Numbered from the stretch's first letter, positions 40,427 through 49,886 are shown. The stretch is DNA of 64,000 bases from Promicromonospora sp. Populi (GCF_041081105.1 NZ_CP163528.1:4588001-4652000), one strand, 5' to 3'. Program-made: numbers and translations. Notes: a model not told the origin generated them from the letters alone.

Positions 40427-41371
40427 TCAGGACGAGGCGAGCAGCACCAACGGCGCCGGTGCGCCCAACTCGTCGGTGAGGACGGGGATCGTGCGTTTCA
40501 CCGCCGCCCGCAGCCAGCGAACAGCTGGGTCGTCGTCTCGCGGGTGCCAGTAGATGGCCTCGGTCATCGGCACATTGAGCTCTGCGGGAAGCTCGAACCG
40601 CGCGATGCCGAGCGTCTGCGACGCCCGTGCAGCCAGCATCCGCGGGACCAGCGCGACAAAATCGGTCCCGGAGACGAGCAGCGGCAAGGACGCGAGCCCG
40701 AAGAGCCGAGCGGCGACGATGTGATCGATCCCGGTGCGGCTGAGCACGGCATCGATGCCGGTGTCGTCGGGGCCGGTCAGGTACGCCGCGGCGTGCGGCA
40801 CGTGCCGCAGCATCTCGAGACGGGGATTCGCAGCATCGAGGACGGAGTTGGCCGGATCGGCGATGAGCACGAAGTCATCGGAGAAGAGCTCCTCGCTGCG
40901 ACCGGGCAGGTGGAGTCCCTGCGGCCCGATGATGGCGTCGACCTTCGCGAACGCAGACAGGTCGCCGCTCTGGGGCGGGTGCGGCACGAAGTCGAGCGAG
41001 GCCCGAGGTGCCTCTTGCGCGAACGTCTTCAGCAGAGGGCCCGCGAGGATCGCAGTCATGTAGTCCGTCGCGGCGACGACGAAGCGTCGCTCCGTCTGTG
41101 CCGGGTCGAAGACCTCCTTGCGGTCTACGACCACCTGCAGCTCAGCCATCCCCTGCAACACGGCGGGCAAGAGGTCGCGGGCGAACGGCGTCAGTTCCAT
41201 CGAGCGGCCTGAGCGCACCAGGAGCTCGTTGCTGTAGTGCCTGCGCAGGCGAGCGAGCGCGGCAGATGTCGCAGGCTGGCTGAGGTTCAGCCGTACGGCG
41301 GCGCGCGTCACGCTGCGCTCTTCCAGAAGCGCATGCAGGGGCCGGAGCAGGTTCAGGTCGAACGACGACAC
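40427..41371 (-). CDS. LysR-type transcriptional regulator
   Basis: 314 residues. N-terminal winged helix-turn-helix (LNLLRPLHALLEERSVTRAA, LSQPATSAALARLRRHY) and two periplasmic-binding-like lobes, with the NodD/LinR-like substrate-binding region (VAATDYMTAILAGPLL; DFVPHPP). It diverges from the MFS-MBL-FAH operon with a 23-bp dyad between, the standard LysR arrangement, so it is the likely activator of that operon with the imported compound or an intermediate as inducer. Confidence 0.93.
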   Translation of the reverse strand: MSSFDLNLLRPLHALLEERSVTRAAVRLNLSQPATSAALARLRRHYSNELLVRSGRSMELTPFARDLLPAVLQGMAELQVVVDRKEVFDPAQTERRFVVAATDYMTAILAGPLLKTFAQEAPRASLDFVPHPPQSGDLSAFAKVDAIIGPQGLHLPGRSEELFSDDFVLIADPANSVLDAANPRLEMLRHVPHAAAYLTGPDDTGIDAVLSRTGIDHIVAARLFGLASLPLLVSGTDFVALVPRMLAARASQTLGIARFELPAELNVPMTEAIYWHPRDDDPAVRWLRAAVKRTIPVLTDELGAPAPLVLLASS

Positions 41372-41396
41372 CGCGTCTCCTCACCGTCGAAGAGCC

Positions 41397-41419
41397 AACT
41401 ATCCATGCTGTGGATAGTT
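41397..41419. promoter_or_regulatory. LysR binding-site-like dyad
   Basis: AACTATCCA-TGCTG-TGGATAGTT, perfect 9-bp arms, 26 bp before the LysR start and 87 bp before the MFS start. It contains T-N11-A spaced bases as in LysR boxes. Confidence 0.7.
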
Positions 41420-41506
41420 CTCATAACCAAACCACGATTGCATGGATGCTAGGCGGGTGCCAACCTGATCGCACCATTCACCTTTCAATGACGAAAGAGC
41501 GTGCCC

Positions 41507-42739
41507 ATGAGCACAGCCATCCCTACCGACGACAGAGCACTCGCGCGTCAGGAGCTTCGCACCGGCTGGCCTTCCCTGGTCTTCGCGACGATTGGCGCCG
41601 GGGTCGGCCTGAGCGCGCTCAACTACATCCTGGGGCCCCTCGTGGTCCCATTGCAGGAGGAGTTCGGCTGGGGGCGCGGCCAGATCAGCCTCGCGAACCT
41701 GTGGAGCGCTCTCGGCCTGGCGGTCGCGTTGCCGTTCCTCGGCCGCATCCTGGATCGTTTCGGCGTCCGGCGGGTCGCGCTCGTCTCCCTCCCGCTCTTC
41801 GTCGCTGCAGTGCTCCTGCTCGGCAGCGCGACCTCCTCGCTGAGCATGTTCCTCGTCCTCTACGGTCTCGCCGGGATCCTCGGCGCCGGCACAGCGGCCG
41901 TGACGTACTCCAAGGCCATCGTCGAGCGCTTTGACGCCAGTCGCGGACTGGCGCTCGGGATCATGGCGGGCGGACTTGGCGCAGCCGGGCTCCTGCTGCC
42001 ACCAATCATCGGTGCGGTGACCGCATCGTCCGGATGGCGGTCGGCTTACGTCGTGATGGGGGCGATCGCTTTCCTGCCGCTGCTCCTCCTGCTCGTTCCT
42101 CGCCTCCTGGACCGGCCTGGTGCCTCCGCCAAAGCCGGGAACAGCTCGTCGTTGCCGGGCCTGACCGTGCCCCAGGCGTTGCGGCGCGTGGAGTTCTGGA
42201 CGCTCTGCGGCGTCTTCCTGGTCCTGGGATGGGCGCTGCTGACCATGGTGCCGCACTTCGTGCCCATGCTGATCGACGCCGGCGTTGATCCGGTGCAGGC
42301 CGCTCTGCTGTCAGCCCTCGTCGGGGTCGGCACGGTGATCAGCCGGCCGATCATCGGATGGCTCTTCGACCGCGTCTATGCGACCTATGTTGCCGTTCCG
42401 CTCTTCCTCGTCGCCGCACTGGGCTGCCTGCTGCTGCTGTGGGTCGGACCGGGCGCCGCGGCGCTGACGGCTGTCCTGATCGGCATCGGGTTCGGCGCGG
42501 AGATCGACCTCATGGCCTACCTGAGCTCCCGGTACTTCGGCCCGCGGAAGTTCGGCACGCTCTACAGCGTCATCTACAGCTGCTTCATTGTGGGTACCGC
42601 ACTGGGGCCGGTCGCGGCGGGCTTCCTCTTTGATGCGACAGAGTCTTACGACATCGCCCTCATCATCGCCGCAAGCCTCCTGGCCGTGGGTGCCGTCGTG
42701 CTGCTGATCCTGCCCCGCTTCCCGGAACGGTCGGCATGA
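41507..42739 (+). CDS. MFS transporter (oxalate/formate or aromatic-acid type)
   Basis: 410 residues from the ATG at 41507, with GAAAGAG upstream; a GTG at 41501 is also open. Twelve hydrophobic helices, the MFS loop motif GRILDRFGVRRV between helices 2 and 3, and its repeat GWLFDRVYATYVAVP in the second half. The substrate is unknown; genes downstream suggest an organic acid or aromatic metabolite. It overlaps the next gene by ATGA, so it is the first gene of a LysR-controlled operon. Confidence 0.92.
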   Translation: MSTAIPTDDRALARQELRTGWPSLVFATIGAGVGLSALNYILGPLVVPLQEEFGWGRGQISLANLWSALGLAVALPFLGRILDRFGVRRVALVSLPLFVAAVLLLGSATSSLSMFLVLYGLAGILGAGTAAVTYSKAIVERFDASRGLALGIMAGGLGAAGLLLPPIIGAVTASSGWRSAYVVMGAIAFLPLLLLLVPRLLDRPGASAKAGNSSSLPGLTVPQALRRVEFWTLCGVFLVLGWALLTMVPHFVPMLIDAGVDPVQAALLSALVGVGTVISRPIIGWLFDRVYATYVAVPLFLVAALGCLLLLWVGPGAAALTAVLIGIGFGAEIDLMAYLSSRYFGPRKFGTLYSVIYSCFIVGTALGPVAAGFLFDATESYDIALIIAASLLAVGAVVLLILPRFPERSA

Positions 42740-43629
42740 GCACCGCCCGCGCGATCCGGCTCGCTGACGGCGTGTGGGCCTACGTCCAGCCGCCCGGCGG
42801 CTGGATGGTCAACAACATGGGAGTCGTCGAGACCTCGATCGGCAACATCAGTATCGACACGACCTCCACCGAGCGGAGGATGCGCGCCTACCTGCGCACG
42901 ATGCGGGAGGCCACCGGGCGGGACCTGCGGTACATCATCTACACGCACTCCCATCCCGACCACAGCAACGGCGCCTCGATGGTGCCCGACGCCGACGTGA
43001 TCGCTCACCGCGAGGTCGCGGCGGAGCTCCAGCGACTCCAGCCGGTGCCGTCGCACGTCTTCACGCCGTTCGTGCAGGGCAACATTCGTCCGCGCCCGCC
43101 GACGGTCGTCTTCGACGACTCCCTGACGCTGCACGCTGGAAGCCACACCGTACGGATCGTCCACCCAGGCGGCACCGCACACACGAAGGGTGACGCCTAC
43201 GTCTGGCTGCCCGAGACGCGAGTGCTCTTCGCAGGGGACCTGATCTTCCATGGCGGCACGCCGTTCCTCATGTCGGGTTCGCCACGCGGTTGGCTGGCTG
43301 CCCTGGAGGGACTGCGAGCGCTCCGGCCCTCGGTTGTCGTTCCGGGGCATGGCGACATCGGTGGGCCTGAGCTGATCGACGAGGTGGCCGACTACCTACG
43401 GTTCGTGGTCGAGGCGGCGGCGTCGGCCCGCGCACGTGGGCTCAGCCCGCTGCAGGCTGCGCGGCAGCTCGACCTCGCGCGCTTCGCGGGGCTGCTCGAT
43501 CCCGAGCGCATCGTCGGAAACCTCCACCAGGCGTACGGGGAGCTGGACGGCACGCCGGTCGATCCGGGCACCGTCTTTCAGGAGATGTATGAGTTCAACG
43601 GGAAGCGGCCCTTGGAGTGCCACGCGTGA
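42736..43629 (+). CDS. MBL-fold metallo-hydrolase
   Basis: 297 residues. The metal motif THSHPDH (~72-78), a later histidine in GGTAHTKGD (~148), FAGDLIFH (~167) and VVPGHGD (~205) complete the metallo-beta-lactamase ligands. These give a dinuclear zinc hydrolase of the thioesterase/lactonase type. Its ATG overlaps the MFS stop (ATGA), so expression is coupled to uptake. Together with the FAH-family enzyme downstream it may open a ring lactone or ester before C-C or keto-acid cleavage; the actual substrate is inference. Confidence 0.92.
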   Translation: MSTARAIRLADGVWAYVQPPGGWMVNNMGVVETSIGNISIDTTSTERRMRAYLRTMREATGRDLRYIIYTHSHPDHSNGASMVPDADVIAHREVAAELQRLQPVPSHVFTPFVQGNIRPRPPTVVFDDSLTLHAGSHTVRIVHPGGTAHTKGDAYVWLPETRVLFAGDLIFHGGTPFLMSGSPRGWLAALEGLRALRPSVVVPGHGDIGGPELIDEVADYLRFVVEAAASARARGLSPLQAARQLDLARFAGLLDPERIVGNLHQAYGELDGTPVDPGTVFQEMYEFNGKRPLECHA

Positions 43630-43675
43630 GATCCCGGAGCGCAGCCACCGTCCGTCCAGACCGAGAGGAGACAGC

Positions 43676-44656
43676 ATGGTTCGCATCACCCGCTGGCGGC
43701 ATGAGGGGATAGAACGCGGCGGATTCGTTCATGACGGCGCGGTCTTTGCCCTGCCCGGTCGGGATCCGGTCAACGACCTGCTCGACGCCGGACTCTCGGC
43801 GGCGTTGCTCATCGCCGACGAGACACTCGGCGGCGCCGTCGGACACCCGCTGGCGGATGTCGATCTGCTGTCGCCGCTCCAGCCGAGGTCCATCCGGGAC
43901 TTCGTCGCGTTCGAGGAGCACGTCGAGGGGATCGTCCGGCGGATGGCCGATCATGCCGTCGTCGTCGACGAGTGGTATCAGGCGCCTACGTTCTATTTCG
44001 CGAACCCCCACACCGTCCGCGCCACGGAAGAGCAGATCGGCATCCCCGCCGGGTGTCAGGAGCTTGACTACGAGGCGGAGGTCGGAATCGTCATCGGGCG
44101 TGTGCTGGGTAGTTCGGGCAGCAATCTGGACGTCGATGACGCCCAGGCGCACATCTTCGGCCTCACGGTGCTCAACGACTGGTCGGCCCGTGATCTCCAG
44201 CTGCGGGAGATGCGGGTGGGACTCGGCCCGTGCAAGGGCAAGGACTTTGCTACCACGCTCGGACCCTGGATCGTCACCGCGGACGAGTTCGCACCACGCC
44301 TCACAGAGGAGGGCTTCCTGCCCCTCGCGATGCGTGTCCGGGTCAACGGGCACGAGTACGGCTCTGACCTGCTGTCCAACATGGGCTGGCCGTTGAGCGA
44401 CCTGGTGCGCTACGCGTCCGCAGACTCTCGCGTGGTGCCAGGCGATGTGCTGGGGACGGGGACCTGTGGCCGGGGCTGCCTCGCCGAGCTGTGGGGGCGC
44501 AACGGGGACCTGACACCGCCCGCGCTGGTGCCGGGCGACGTCGTCGAGGTGGAGATCGAGGGAATCGGCACGATCCGCAACCGCATCGGACCTCGCCGGG
44601 AGGCTCGCACGCTCGTTCGCGCGCGACATCGTGATCGAGCGCGTCCCAGCACGTAA
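43676..44656 (+). CDS. Fumarylacetoacetate hydrolase family protein
   Basis: 326 residues from the ATG at 43676, with GAGAGGAG upstream; upstream frame is shadow. The FAH core is seen in PTFYFANPHTVR, ELDYEAEVGIVIGR (paired acidic metal ligands), VLNDWSARDLQLREM, GKDFATTLGPWIVT and SNMGWPLSDLVRYAS. Such enzymes hydrolyse or decarboxylate beta-diketo or 2-oxo-enoic acids with Mg/Mn. The C-terminal ~20 residues are Arg-rich and may be read-through. It is the last gene of the LysR operon, 46 bp after the MBL gene. Confidence 0.92.
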   Translation: MVRITRWRHEGIERGGFVHDGAVFALPGRDPVNDLLDAGLSAALLIADETLGGAVGHPLADVDLLSPLQPRSIRDFVAFEEHVEGIVRRMADHAVVVDEWYQAPTFYFANPHTVRATEEQIGIPAGCQELDYEAEVGIVIGRVLGSSGSNLDVDDAQAHIFGLTVLNDWSARDLQLREMRVGLGPCKGKDFATTLGPWIVTADEFAPRLTEEGFLPLAMRVRVNGHEYGSDLLSNMGWPLSDLVRYASADSRVVPGDVLGTGTCGRGCLAELWGRNGDLTPPALVPGDVVEVEIEGIGTIRNRIGPRREARTLVRARHRDRARPST

Positions 44657-44713
44657 GGGCCATCACCCGGCACCCACCGTGCTGGCCGCCCGCACCTGGC
44701 CGACCGGCTCGAC

Positions 44714-45583
44714 TCAGTCGGTCCAGCCCGCGCGCCAGCCCTGCAGCTCGTGCAGCGCGGTGAGAGCGAGCTCGTCCTGGGACGCAGCGAAGGGACGCCA
44801 GATCGACGCCGCCGTCGCGATCGTCTCGTTGTCGGCGGTGAACGACTCGAACCCGAGCATGCCCTCGTAGCCGATCGCGATCAGGCTGGCGCGGATGCCC
44901 GGCCAGTCGAGATGGTCGCGGAGCGGGGCGCCGCGGTCGTTGCCGCACACCTGCAGGTGCAGCAGGCGGTCGCCCGCCAGCCGGAAGGCGTCGTCGAGCG
45001 AGGCCTCCTCGATGTTCATGTGGTACGTGTCGAGGTTCAGTCCCACCGACTCGGCCGGCAGCGGTTCGATGACCTCGAGCACCTGCTCGGTGGTCGTCAG
45101 CAGACTGGTCTCGTAGCGGTTCAGGGGCTCCACCGCGAGGCGGACGCCGCGCTCCGCCGCGTAGTCGCCGAGCACCCGGTACTCCGCGCGCAGCTGCGAG
45201 ACGGCGTCGCGTCGCTCGTCGGCGCTCATCCGCCAGGTGCGCCCCACCGACGTGTACATCGGCCCGATGACCAGCGACGACCCCTGCAGCGCCGCCACGT
45301 CGACGGCGGAGCGGACGTAGTCGCGTGTACGGGCGATGACGGCGTCGGTGGTGCACGCCAGCTCTCGATCGGCACCGAAGACGGCGCCGACCACGCTGAC
45401 CAGACCGAGCTCGTCGAGCAGGTCGCGGGCCCGCGCGGCGTCCCAGTCGCCCGGCTGTTCATAGGCGAGCTCGACGCCGTCGTAGCCCCAGGCCGCGATC
45501 GTGCGCAGCGTGGTCTCCAGGCGCTCGTCGTTCAGCGGCGAGTGCCAGACGAAGGTGTTGACGGCGATCGGCAGTCGGGTCAT
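44714..45583 (-). CDS. Sugar phosphate isomerase/epimerase (TIM barrel)
   Basis: 289 residues from the ATG at 45583, with GGGAGGACG upstream. It is an xylose-isomerase-like TIM barrel of the ketose 3-epimerase type. Metal ligands are visible as E in AVEPLNRYE (~150), D in LNLDTYHMN (~183), H in LHLQVCGND (~210) and E in LGFESF (~245). It may epimerise a keto-sugar at C3 or act as a keto-glycoside lyase. Its start overlaps the previous stop (ATGA); it is the last gene of the six-gene operon starting at 49826. Confidence 0.88.
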   Translation of the reverse strand: MTRLPIAVNTFVWHSPLNDERLETTLRTIAAWGYDGVELAYEQPGDWDAARARDLLDELGLVSVVGAVFGADRELACTTDAVIARTRDYVRSAVDVAALQGSSLVIGPMYTSVGRTWRMSADERRDAVSQLRAEYRVLGDYAAERGVRLAVEPLNRYETSLLTTTEQVLEVIEPLPAESVGLNLDTYHMNIEEASLDDAFRLAGDRLLHLQVCGNDRGAPLRDHLDWPGIRASLIAIGYEGMLGFESFTADNETIATAASIWRPFAASQDELALTALHELQGWRAGWTD

Positions 45584-46386
45584 CGTGCGTCCTCCCATGC
45601 GGTTGTCCACAGCCCGTTCCGGATAGTGGCGGCGTCGGGGTCCGCCTCGGCGGCGGGCGACTCATCCTCGAACGTGACCCAGCCGTCGTATCCCGTGTCG
45701 GCGAGGTAGTCGAGCACGGCAGGGATGTCGATCACGCCCCGTCCGGTCTCGGCCCAGGTGCCGTCGGCGGCGACGTCCTTGATGTGCACGTGGTCGACGC
45801 GCTCCCGCCAGTCGCGAAGCACGGACAGCGGGTCCATGCCCCCGCGCGCGATGTGCCCGACGTCGGGCGTGTAGCCGATGTGCGCGGGCAGCAGCTCGCG
45901 CATGAGCGCGTAGTCCTCGGCCGTGCGGAACACCGAGCCGGCGGGGGAGTTCGGGTGGAAGGTCGCCGCGACCCCGCTGTCGGCCGCGCGCCTGGCGACG
46001 CTGTCCATACAGCCGATGGCCGCCGTCTGCCGCCGTCGGAGGTCCGCGCGATCCGGACCGGGAAGCGGCACGAGCACGAGGCGCGCGCCCAGGGCTGCCG
46101 CCGCCTCGATCGCCCGCGCGGCGGTGGCGCGCTCGGCCTCGCTCTCCTCGTCGCCGCGCCAGCCCTGCGCGAGGACCAGGGCCGCGAGCGCGAGGCCCGC
46201 CGCGTCGAGGTCGTCGCGGAGCCGGGCGATCGACCAGTTGTCGCCGAGCATGACCAGCTCGGGCTCGAAGCCGGCGAAACCCGCGCTCCCGGCCACGCTG
46301 GTCATGTGCGCGACCTCGCCGCGGTAGCGGTCGATCGACATCTGCCAGCTGTAGGTCTGGCAGGAGAACCGGAACGGGACGCTCAT
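45580..46386 (-). CDS. Sugar phosphate isomerase/epimerase (TIM barrel)
   Basis: 268 residues from the ATG at 46386. An IolE/MocC-like TIM barrel: SCQTYSWQM start, ATFHPNSPAGSVF (~140), YTPDVGHIARGG (~175) with the metal Asp and His, VDHVHIKDV (~205) and WVTFEDESPAAE (~240) for the last acidic ligand. Members dehydrate or isomerise inositol-derived or keto-sugars. Coupled by ATGA overlaps on both sides. Confidence 0.88.
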   Translation of the reverse strand: MSVPFRFSCQTYSWQMSIDRYRGEVAHMTSVAGSAGFAGFEPELVMLGDNWSIARLRDDLDAAGLALAALVLAQGWRGDEESEAERATAARAIEAAAALGARLVLVPLPGPDRADLRRRQTAAIGCMDSVARRAADSGVAATFHPNSPAGSVFRTAEDYALMRELLPAHIGYTPDVGHIARGGMDPLSVLRDWRERVDHVHIKDVAADGTWAETGRGVIDIPAVLDYLADTGYDGWVTFEDESPAAEADPDAATIRNGLWTTAWEDAR

Positions 46387-47135
46387 CGGAGCCACTCCTC
46401 CACGGTCTGATTGAAGCGCGCGAGCTCCTCCCAGTGGTGCACGTGCCCCGTGGAGAAGACGGCAGTTTCAGCGCCGTCGATCGCGGATGCCGTAGCTGCG
46501 GAGAGCTCCGGCGCGATGAAGACGTCGCGCTCGCCCCAGGTGACGAGCGTCGGCGTGCGGACCGTGCCGAGACGCGCGTGCGTGTCGACCGTCGCGCAGG
46601 CGTGCACCTGGTCGGCGAAGGCCCCGACCGACATCGCGGGGGCGTCGTCGAGCCCGGCGGCCAGCTCGGCCGCATGCGCGTCGATCCAGTCCGGCGTCCA
46701 GATCAGTCGCTGGAGCGTCAGGTTGAACAGGCGCCTGTCCTCGGACGCGCGTGCACGCTCGAGGATCTCGAGGGTCGCCGCCGTCGACGGCGGCACTGCC
46801 GACCAGGGCGCGACCAGCACCATCTTCTCGACCAGCTCGGGATGCGTGATCGCGAGCTCTTGCGCGACGGCGCCGCCCATCGAGATGCCGGCCACATGGA
46901 CGGGGCCGACTCCGAGCGCGCGGACGAGGCCGGCCACGTCGTCCGCGAGGTCGGCCGCCGTCGGCGGGGCGTCGCCCCTGGGCGTGTCACCCGTCCCGCG
47001 GTTGTCCACCGCGATGCAGCGGAAGTGCTGGGACCACGCGTCGACGTGTGGCTGCCAGCGGTCGCCGGGAGCGCCGAGCCCCATCACGAGCACCAGTGGA
47101 GGCCCGTCCCCGCGCGCGGTGTACGCGGGGATCAT
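46383..47135 (-). CDS. Alpha/beta-fold hydrolase
   Basis: 250 residues. Oxyanion region VLVMGLGAPGD, nucleophile elbow AGISMGGAVAQ (~90-100) with Ser in GISMG, VDNRGTGDTP, and a catalytic His in STGHVHHWEE (~235). It may cleave an acyl ester or lactone formed during sugar catabolism. It lies between the ThuA gene and an isomerase gene with 4-bp overlaps (ATGA) at both ends. Confidence 0.9.
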   Translation of the reverse strand: MIPAYTARGDGPPLVLVMGLGAPGDRWQPHVDAWSQHFRCIAVDNRGTGDTPRGDAPPTAADLADDVAGLVRALGVGPVHVAGISMGGAVAQELAITHPELVEKMVLVAPWSAVPPSTAATLEILERARASEDRRLFNLTLQRLIWTPDWIDAHAAELAAGLDDAPAMSVGAFADQVHACATVDTHARLGTVRTPTLVTWGERDVFIAPELSAATASAIDGAETAVFSTGHVHHWEELARFNQTVEEWLR

Positions 47136-47872
47136 CGGACGTCCCCAGCGCCGGCATCCTCAGCGCCGACATCCTCAGTGCCGACAGCCAGGCACCAGCG
47201 CGCCGCGTTCTCCAGCAGGCGCAGCACCTCGGGGCGTTCCAGGTCGCTCTCGCTGCCGAGGCTTGTGTAGAACACCCGCTGCCCGCCGATCTCGCGGATC
47301 CAGGCCACCGGAGACGGCGTCGGCTCGGTCTCGGGGTCGATCGGCTCTCCCCACAGCAGCACGGTCGCGTCGGCGGGGGCGTGCGCGACGTACAGCCAGG
47401 AGTCGACGACGAAGTCCTCGGGCAGCCCGTCGAGCAGCGCCGAGTCGGCGACCCGCGTCACGCGCGTCGTCGAGGTGTGGCCGTGGTGCGAGATCCACGC
47501 CGATCCGAGCACCGTGGCGGGGAACTCCTGCGCCCAGGCGTGCAGCTTTCGCTCCTCAGGAGTCGCGAAGGCGTGGTTGCTCGTGCGCAGCGCGATGATC
47601 GGCCGGCCGGAGTCGACGTACGCGGCCAGGGCGGCGAGCTCGTCGTCGGACACGTTGCGGAAGCGCAGCGCGAGGATGAGCAGGTCCGCGTCGTCGAGCA
47701 CCGAGAGGTCGCCGAAGGTCGACAGCGGAAAGTCGGGCACGTCCTCGGCGATGTCGGAGGTGCGCACGTCCAGCCGTGCGTGCGTGGCGACGGCGATCCG
47801 GCCCGCCACGCGCGGGAGCGTCACCTCGGGGTTGTACTCGCCGGCGCTGGCGAGGGCGACGATGCGGGTCAT
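47132..47872 (-). CDS. ThuA-like glutamine-amidotransferase-fold protein
   Basis: 246 residues from the ATG at 47872. A ThuA-like fold: LILALRFRNVSDDELAAL, YVDSGRPIIALRTSNHAF, HHGHTSTTRVT and RVFYTSLGSESD near the end. ThuA is linked to trehalose and keto-disaccharide breakdown in rhizobia, and the family occurs in oxidative glycoside loci next to Gfo/Idh/MocA genes. The nucleophile is not obvious (no Cys at the elbow; Ser or Thr follows ALR). Coupled to both neighbours by ATGA overlaps. Confidence 0.85.
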   Translation of the reverse strand: MTRIVALASAGEYNPEVTLPRVAGRIAVATHARLDVRTSDIAEDVPDFPLSTFGDLSVLDDADLLILALRFRNVSDDELAALAAYVDSGRPIIALRTSNHAFATPEERKLHAWAQEFPATVLGSAWISHHGHTSTTRVTRVADSALLDGLPEDFVVDSWLYVAHAPADATVLLWGEPIDPETEPTPSPVAWIREIGGQRVFYTSLGSESDLERPEVLRLLENAARWCLAVGTEDVGAEDAGAGDVR

Positions 47873-48885
47873 TCGCCGCTCCGTCCGTGCGGATGCAGGA
47901 ACACCTTGCCGCACTGCCCGCTCTGCTGTACGTCCATCGCGGCGTCGGCCTCGGTGAGGTCAAGATGGTGCGTCGTGACCAGGTCGAGCGCCTCGCGGGA
48001 GCCGCGGATCGTCGCCCACATCTGATCGGCGAGGCGCACGTGGTTCCAGTGCCAGCAGCCGTGCACGGACAGGCCCGTCGGCACCAGCGGGGGCAGTACG
48101 ACGTCGGTGCCCCACGCGACGATGGCGAGCTGTCCGAGGCGGCGCACCAGCCCGGCGAGGCGCGCGGGAACGGACGCCACCCCGCTCGTCTCGATCGCCG
48201 CCGTGATCCCACCCGGAGCCGCGGCCGCGATCGCGTTGTCGGTGTCGGCGCTGAAGGGGTCGAAGACCTCGGCGCCCAGACGCCGCGCGAGCTCCTGGCG
48301 GTACGGGTTGGCCTCCAGGACCAGGACCCGGGCGCCGCGGAACCCGGCGTTGATGATCGCGCCGAGCCCGACGGGACCCGCGCCGCTCACGAGCACCGTG
48401 TCCAGCACACCGACGTTCATGCGCGACGTCGCGTGGAGGCCGGGACCGAGCAGGCAGCAGGCGGCGGCTGCGTGCTCGAGGCTGACGTCGTCGGGCACGG
48501 GCAGCAGCAGGTAGTCGGGCTTGAGCACGTACTGGGCGTACGTCGCGATGCCCGTGGTCGAGCCCGTCTCGGCGCGCACGTCGCGCGGCGTCAGGCAGTA
48601 GATGTGGTCGCCCTGCACGCAGTACGCGCACTTGCCGCAACCGAGCTGCGGCATCACGACCACCCGGTCGCCGGCCCTGACCCGCGTCGAGCCGCCCGCG
48701 TCGACGACGACGCCTGCCGCCTCATGGCCGAGATCGTCGTGCTCGATTCCGTCGCCTCTGGCCCGGAACTCGGTGCACATCGGCGCCACGTCGACCCGCA
48801 CGGTCACGATGTCGCCGTGCGCGCTCGGCTGCGGACGCTCGACGGCCTCCGCGTGCCCCTCGGCAGTGAGGATCACCTCGATCAT
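47869..48885 (-). CDS. Zinc-dependent alcohol/polyol dehydrogenase
   Basis: 338 residues from the ATG at 48885; the frame upstream is shadow. MDR layout: GHEAAGVV (~48), structural zinc CGKCAYCVQGDHIYC (~82-96), NAD-binding VSGAGPVGLGAI (~165) and LEANPYR. The first catalytic-zinc Cys lies in APMCTEFRA (~34). It should oxidise a sugar or polyol hydroxyl with NAD(P). It overlaps the isomerase upstream and the ThuA gene downstream by ATGA. Confidence 0.9.
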   Translation of the reverse strand: MIEVILTAEGHAEAVERPQPSAHGDIVTVRVDVAPMCTEFRARGDGIEHDDLGHEAAGVVVDAGGSTRVRAGDRVVVMPQLGCGKCAYCVQGDHIYCLTPRDVRAETGSTTGIATYAQYVLKPDYLLLPVPDDVSLEHAAAACCLLGPGLHATSRMNVGVLDTVLVSGAGPVGLGAIINAGFRGARVLVLEANPYRQELARRLGAEVFDPFSADTDNAIAAAAPGGITAAIETSGVASVPARLAGLVRRLGQLAIVAWGTDVVLPPLVPTGLSVHGCWHWNHVRLADQMWATIRGSREALDLVTTHHLDLTEADAAMDVQQSGQCGKVFLHPHGRSGE

Positions 48886-49826
48886 CCGGCTTCGATTCCT
48901 TTCGTGCGGACGAGGTTGTCGCGGATGGCCGCGACGACGGGAACCGCCTCCCTGGCGTCCCTGATCGTCTCGCGCCAGAAGCAGTAGTCGACGGTCCACC
49001 AGGGCAACAACAGCACGTCGTCGCGGATCGGCGCGAGGACCGCGGCGAAATCCAGGTCACCGGTGCCGAACGGCAGGTGCGAGCTGGTCTCGTCGTCATG
49101 CAGGCTGCCGTCGCTGTCGATGAGGTGGAGCGCCCCGACACGGCCGGCGAGCAGGCGAGCCAGGCCGGGGGCGCCGTCCGGCAGGATCTCCGTGTCGGGG
49201 CCCTGGCGGCGGCCATAGGCGGCGATCGTGTGCGAGTGCGACGTGTCGAACATGACAGCGAAGTTGTCGCTCGCCACGTCGTCGAGCAACCGAAGGATCT
49301 CGCTCGGGCGGTTCAGCCAGAAGCCGGGTTCGTACTCCCACACGAGCCGGAGGCCGTCCTTGGCGAGCCGTTCCGCGGCGGCGCCCCAGGTGCGCACGAG
49401 CGCGGGGTACGCGGCAGCCGGGTCGCCGGGGCCGGGGGGCGGCGTGATCGTGTCCACGCGCACCAGGTCGATGCCGGCCGCTACGCAGAAGCGCGCGATC
49501 GAGTCGATGCGCGCCAGGTACTCGGCCTCGGCGGCCACGCCCGGGGGAGTGGCGGTGAGGTCGGGGGCGTAACCGGAGATGCCGAGGCCGCGGTCGCGGA
49601 TGGCGGATCCGAGCGCACGGGCGGCGGACACGGAGAAGTCCTCGTCGTGCGGGTGCGGCCGGAAGCCGTTGATCTCGACGCCGTCGTAGTGCGCGTCCGC
49701 CGCGTAGTCGCAGAACCTGTCGAACGACCAGGGGGCGTCGGCGAACGGCCCGAAGGAGAAGGCCCAGCTACCCAGGGAGATCTGCGGGATCTTGCCGGGC
49801 AGGACTGTGTGCGGGCTGTTGTTCAC
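48882..49826 (-). CDS. Sugar phosphate isomerase/epimerase (TIM barrel), first gene of operon
   Basis: 314 residues from a GTG at 49826 that has GGAGAGGC 5-7 bp upstream; an ATG at 49841 and the longer frame to 49922 lie before that site. It is a TIM barrel with YDGVEINGFRPH, LVWEYEPGFW (~160, Glu), AVMFDTSHSHT (~190, Asp), ALHLIDSDGS (~225, His), and a final LLPWWTVDY in the place of the usual acidic ligand strand. It starts a six-gene overlapping operon divergent from an AraC regulator. Confidence 0.87.
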   Translation of the reverse strand: MNNSPHTVLPGKIPQISLGSWAFSFGPFADAPWSFDRFCDYAADAHYDGVEINGFRPHPHDEDFSVSAARALGSAIRDRGLGISGYAPDLTATPPGVAAEAEYLARIDSIARFCVAAGIDLVRVDTITPPPGPGDPAAAYPALVRTWGAAAERLAKDGLRLVWEYEPGFWLNRPSEILRLLDDVASDNFAVMFDTSHSHTIAAYGRRQGPDTEILPDGAPGLARLLAGRVGALHLIDSDGSLHDDETSSHLPFGTGDLDFAAVLAPIRDDVLLLPWWTVDYCFWRETIRDAREAVPVVAAIRDNLVRTKGIEAG

Positions 49827-49886
49827 GTGCCTCTCCTGCATCGTCGAAAGGGATACCGACGACGCTATCCGCAGGTGCGAGCAGGT

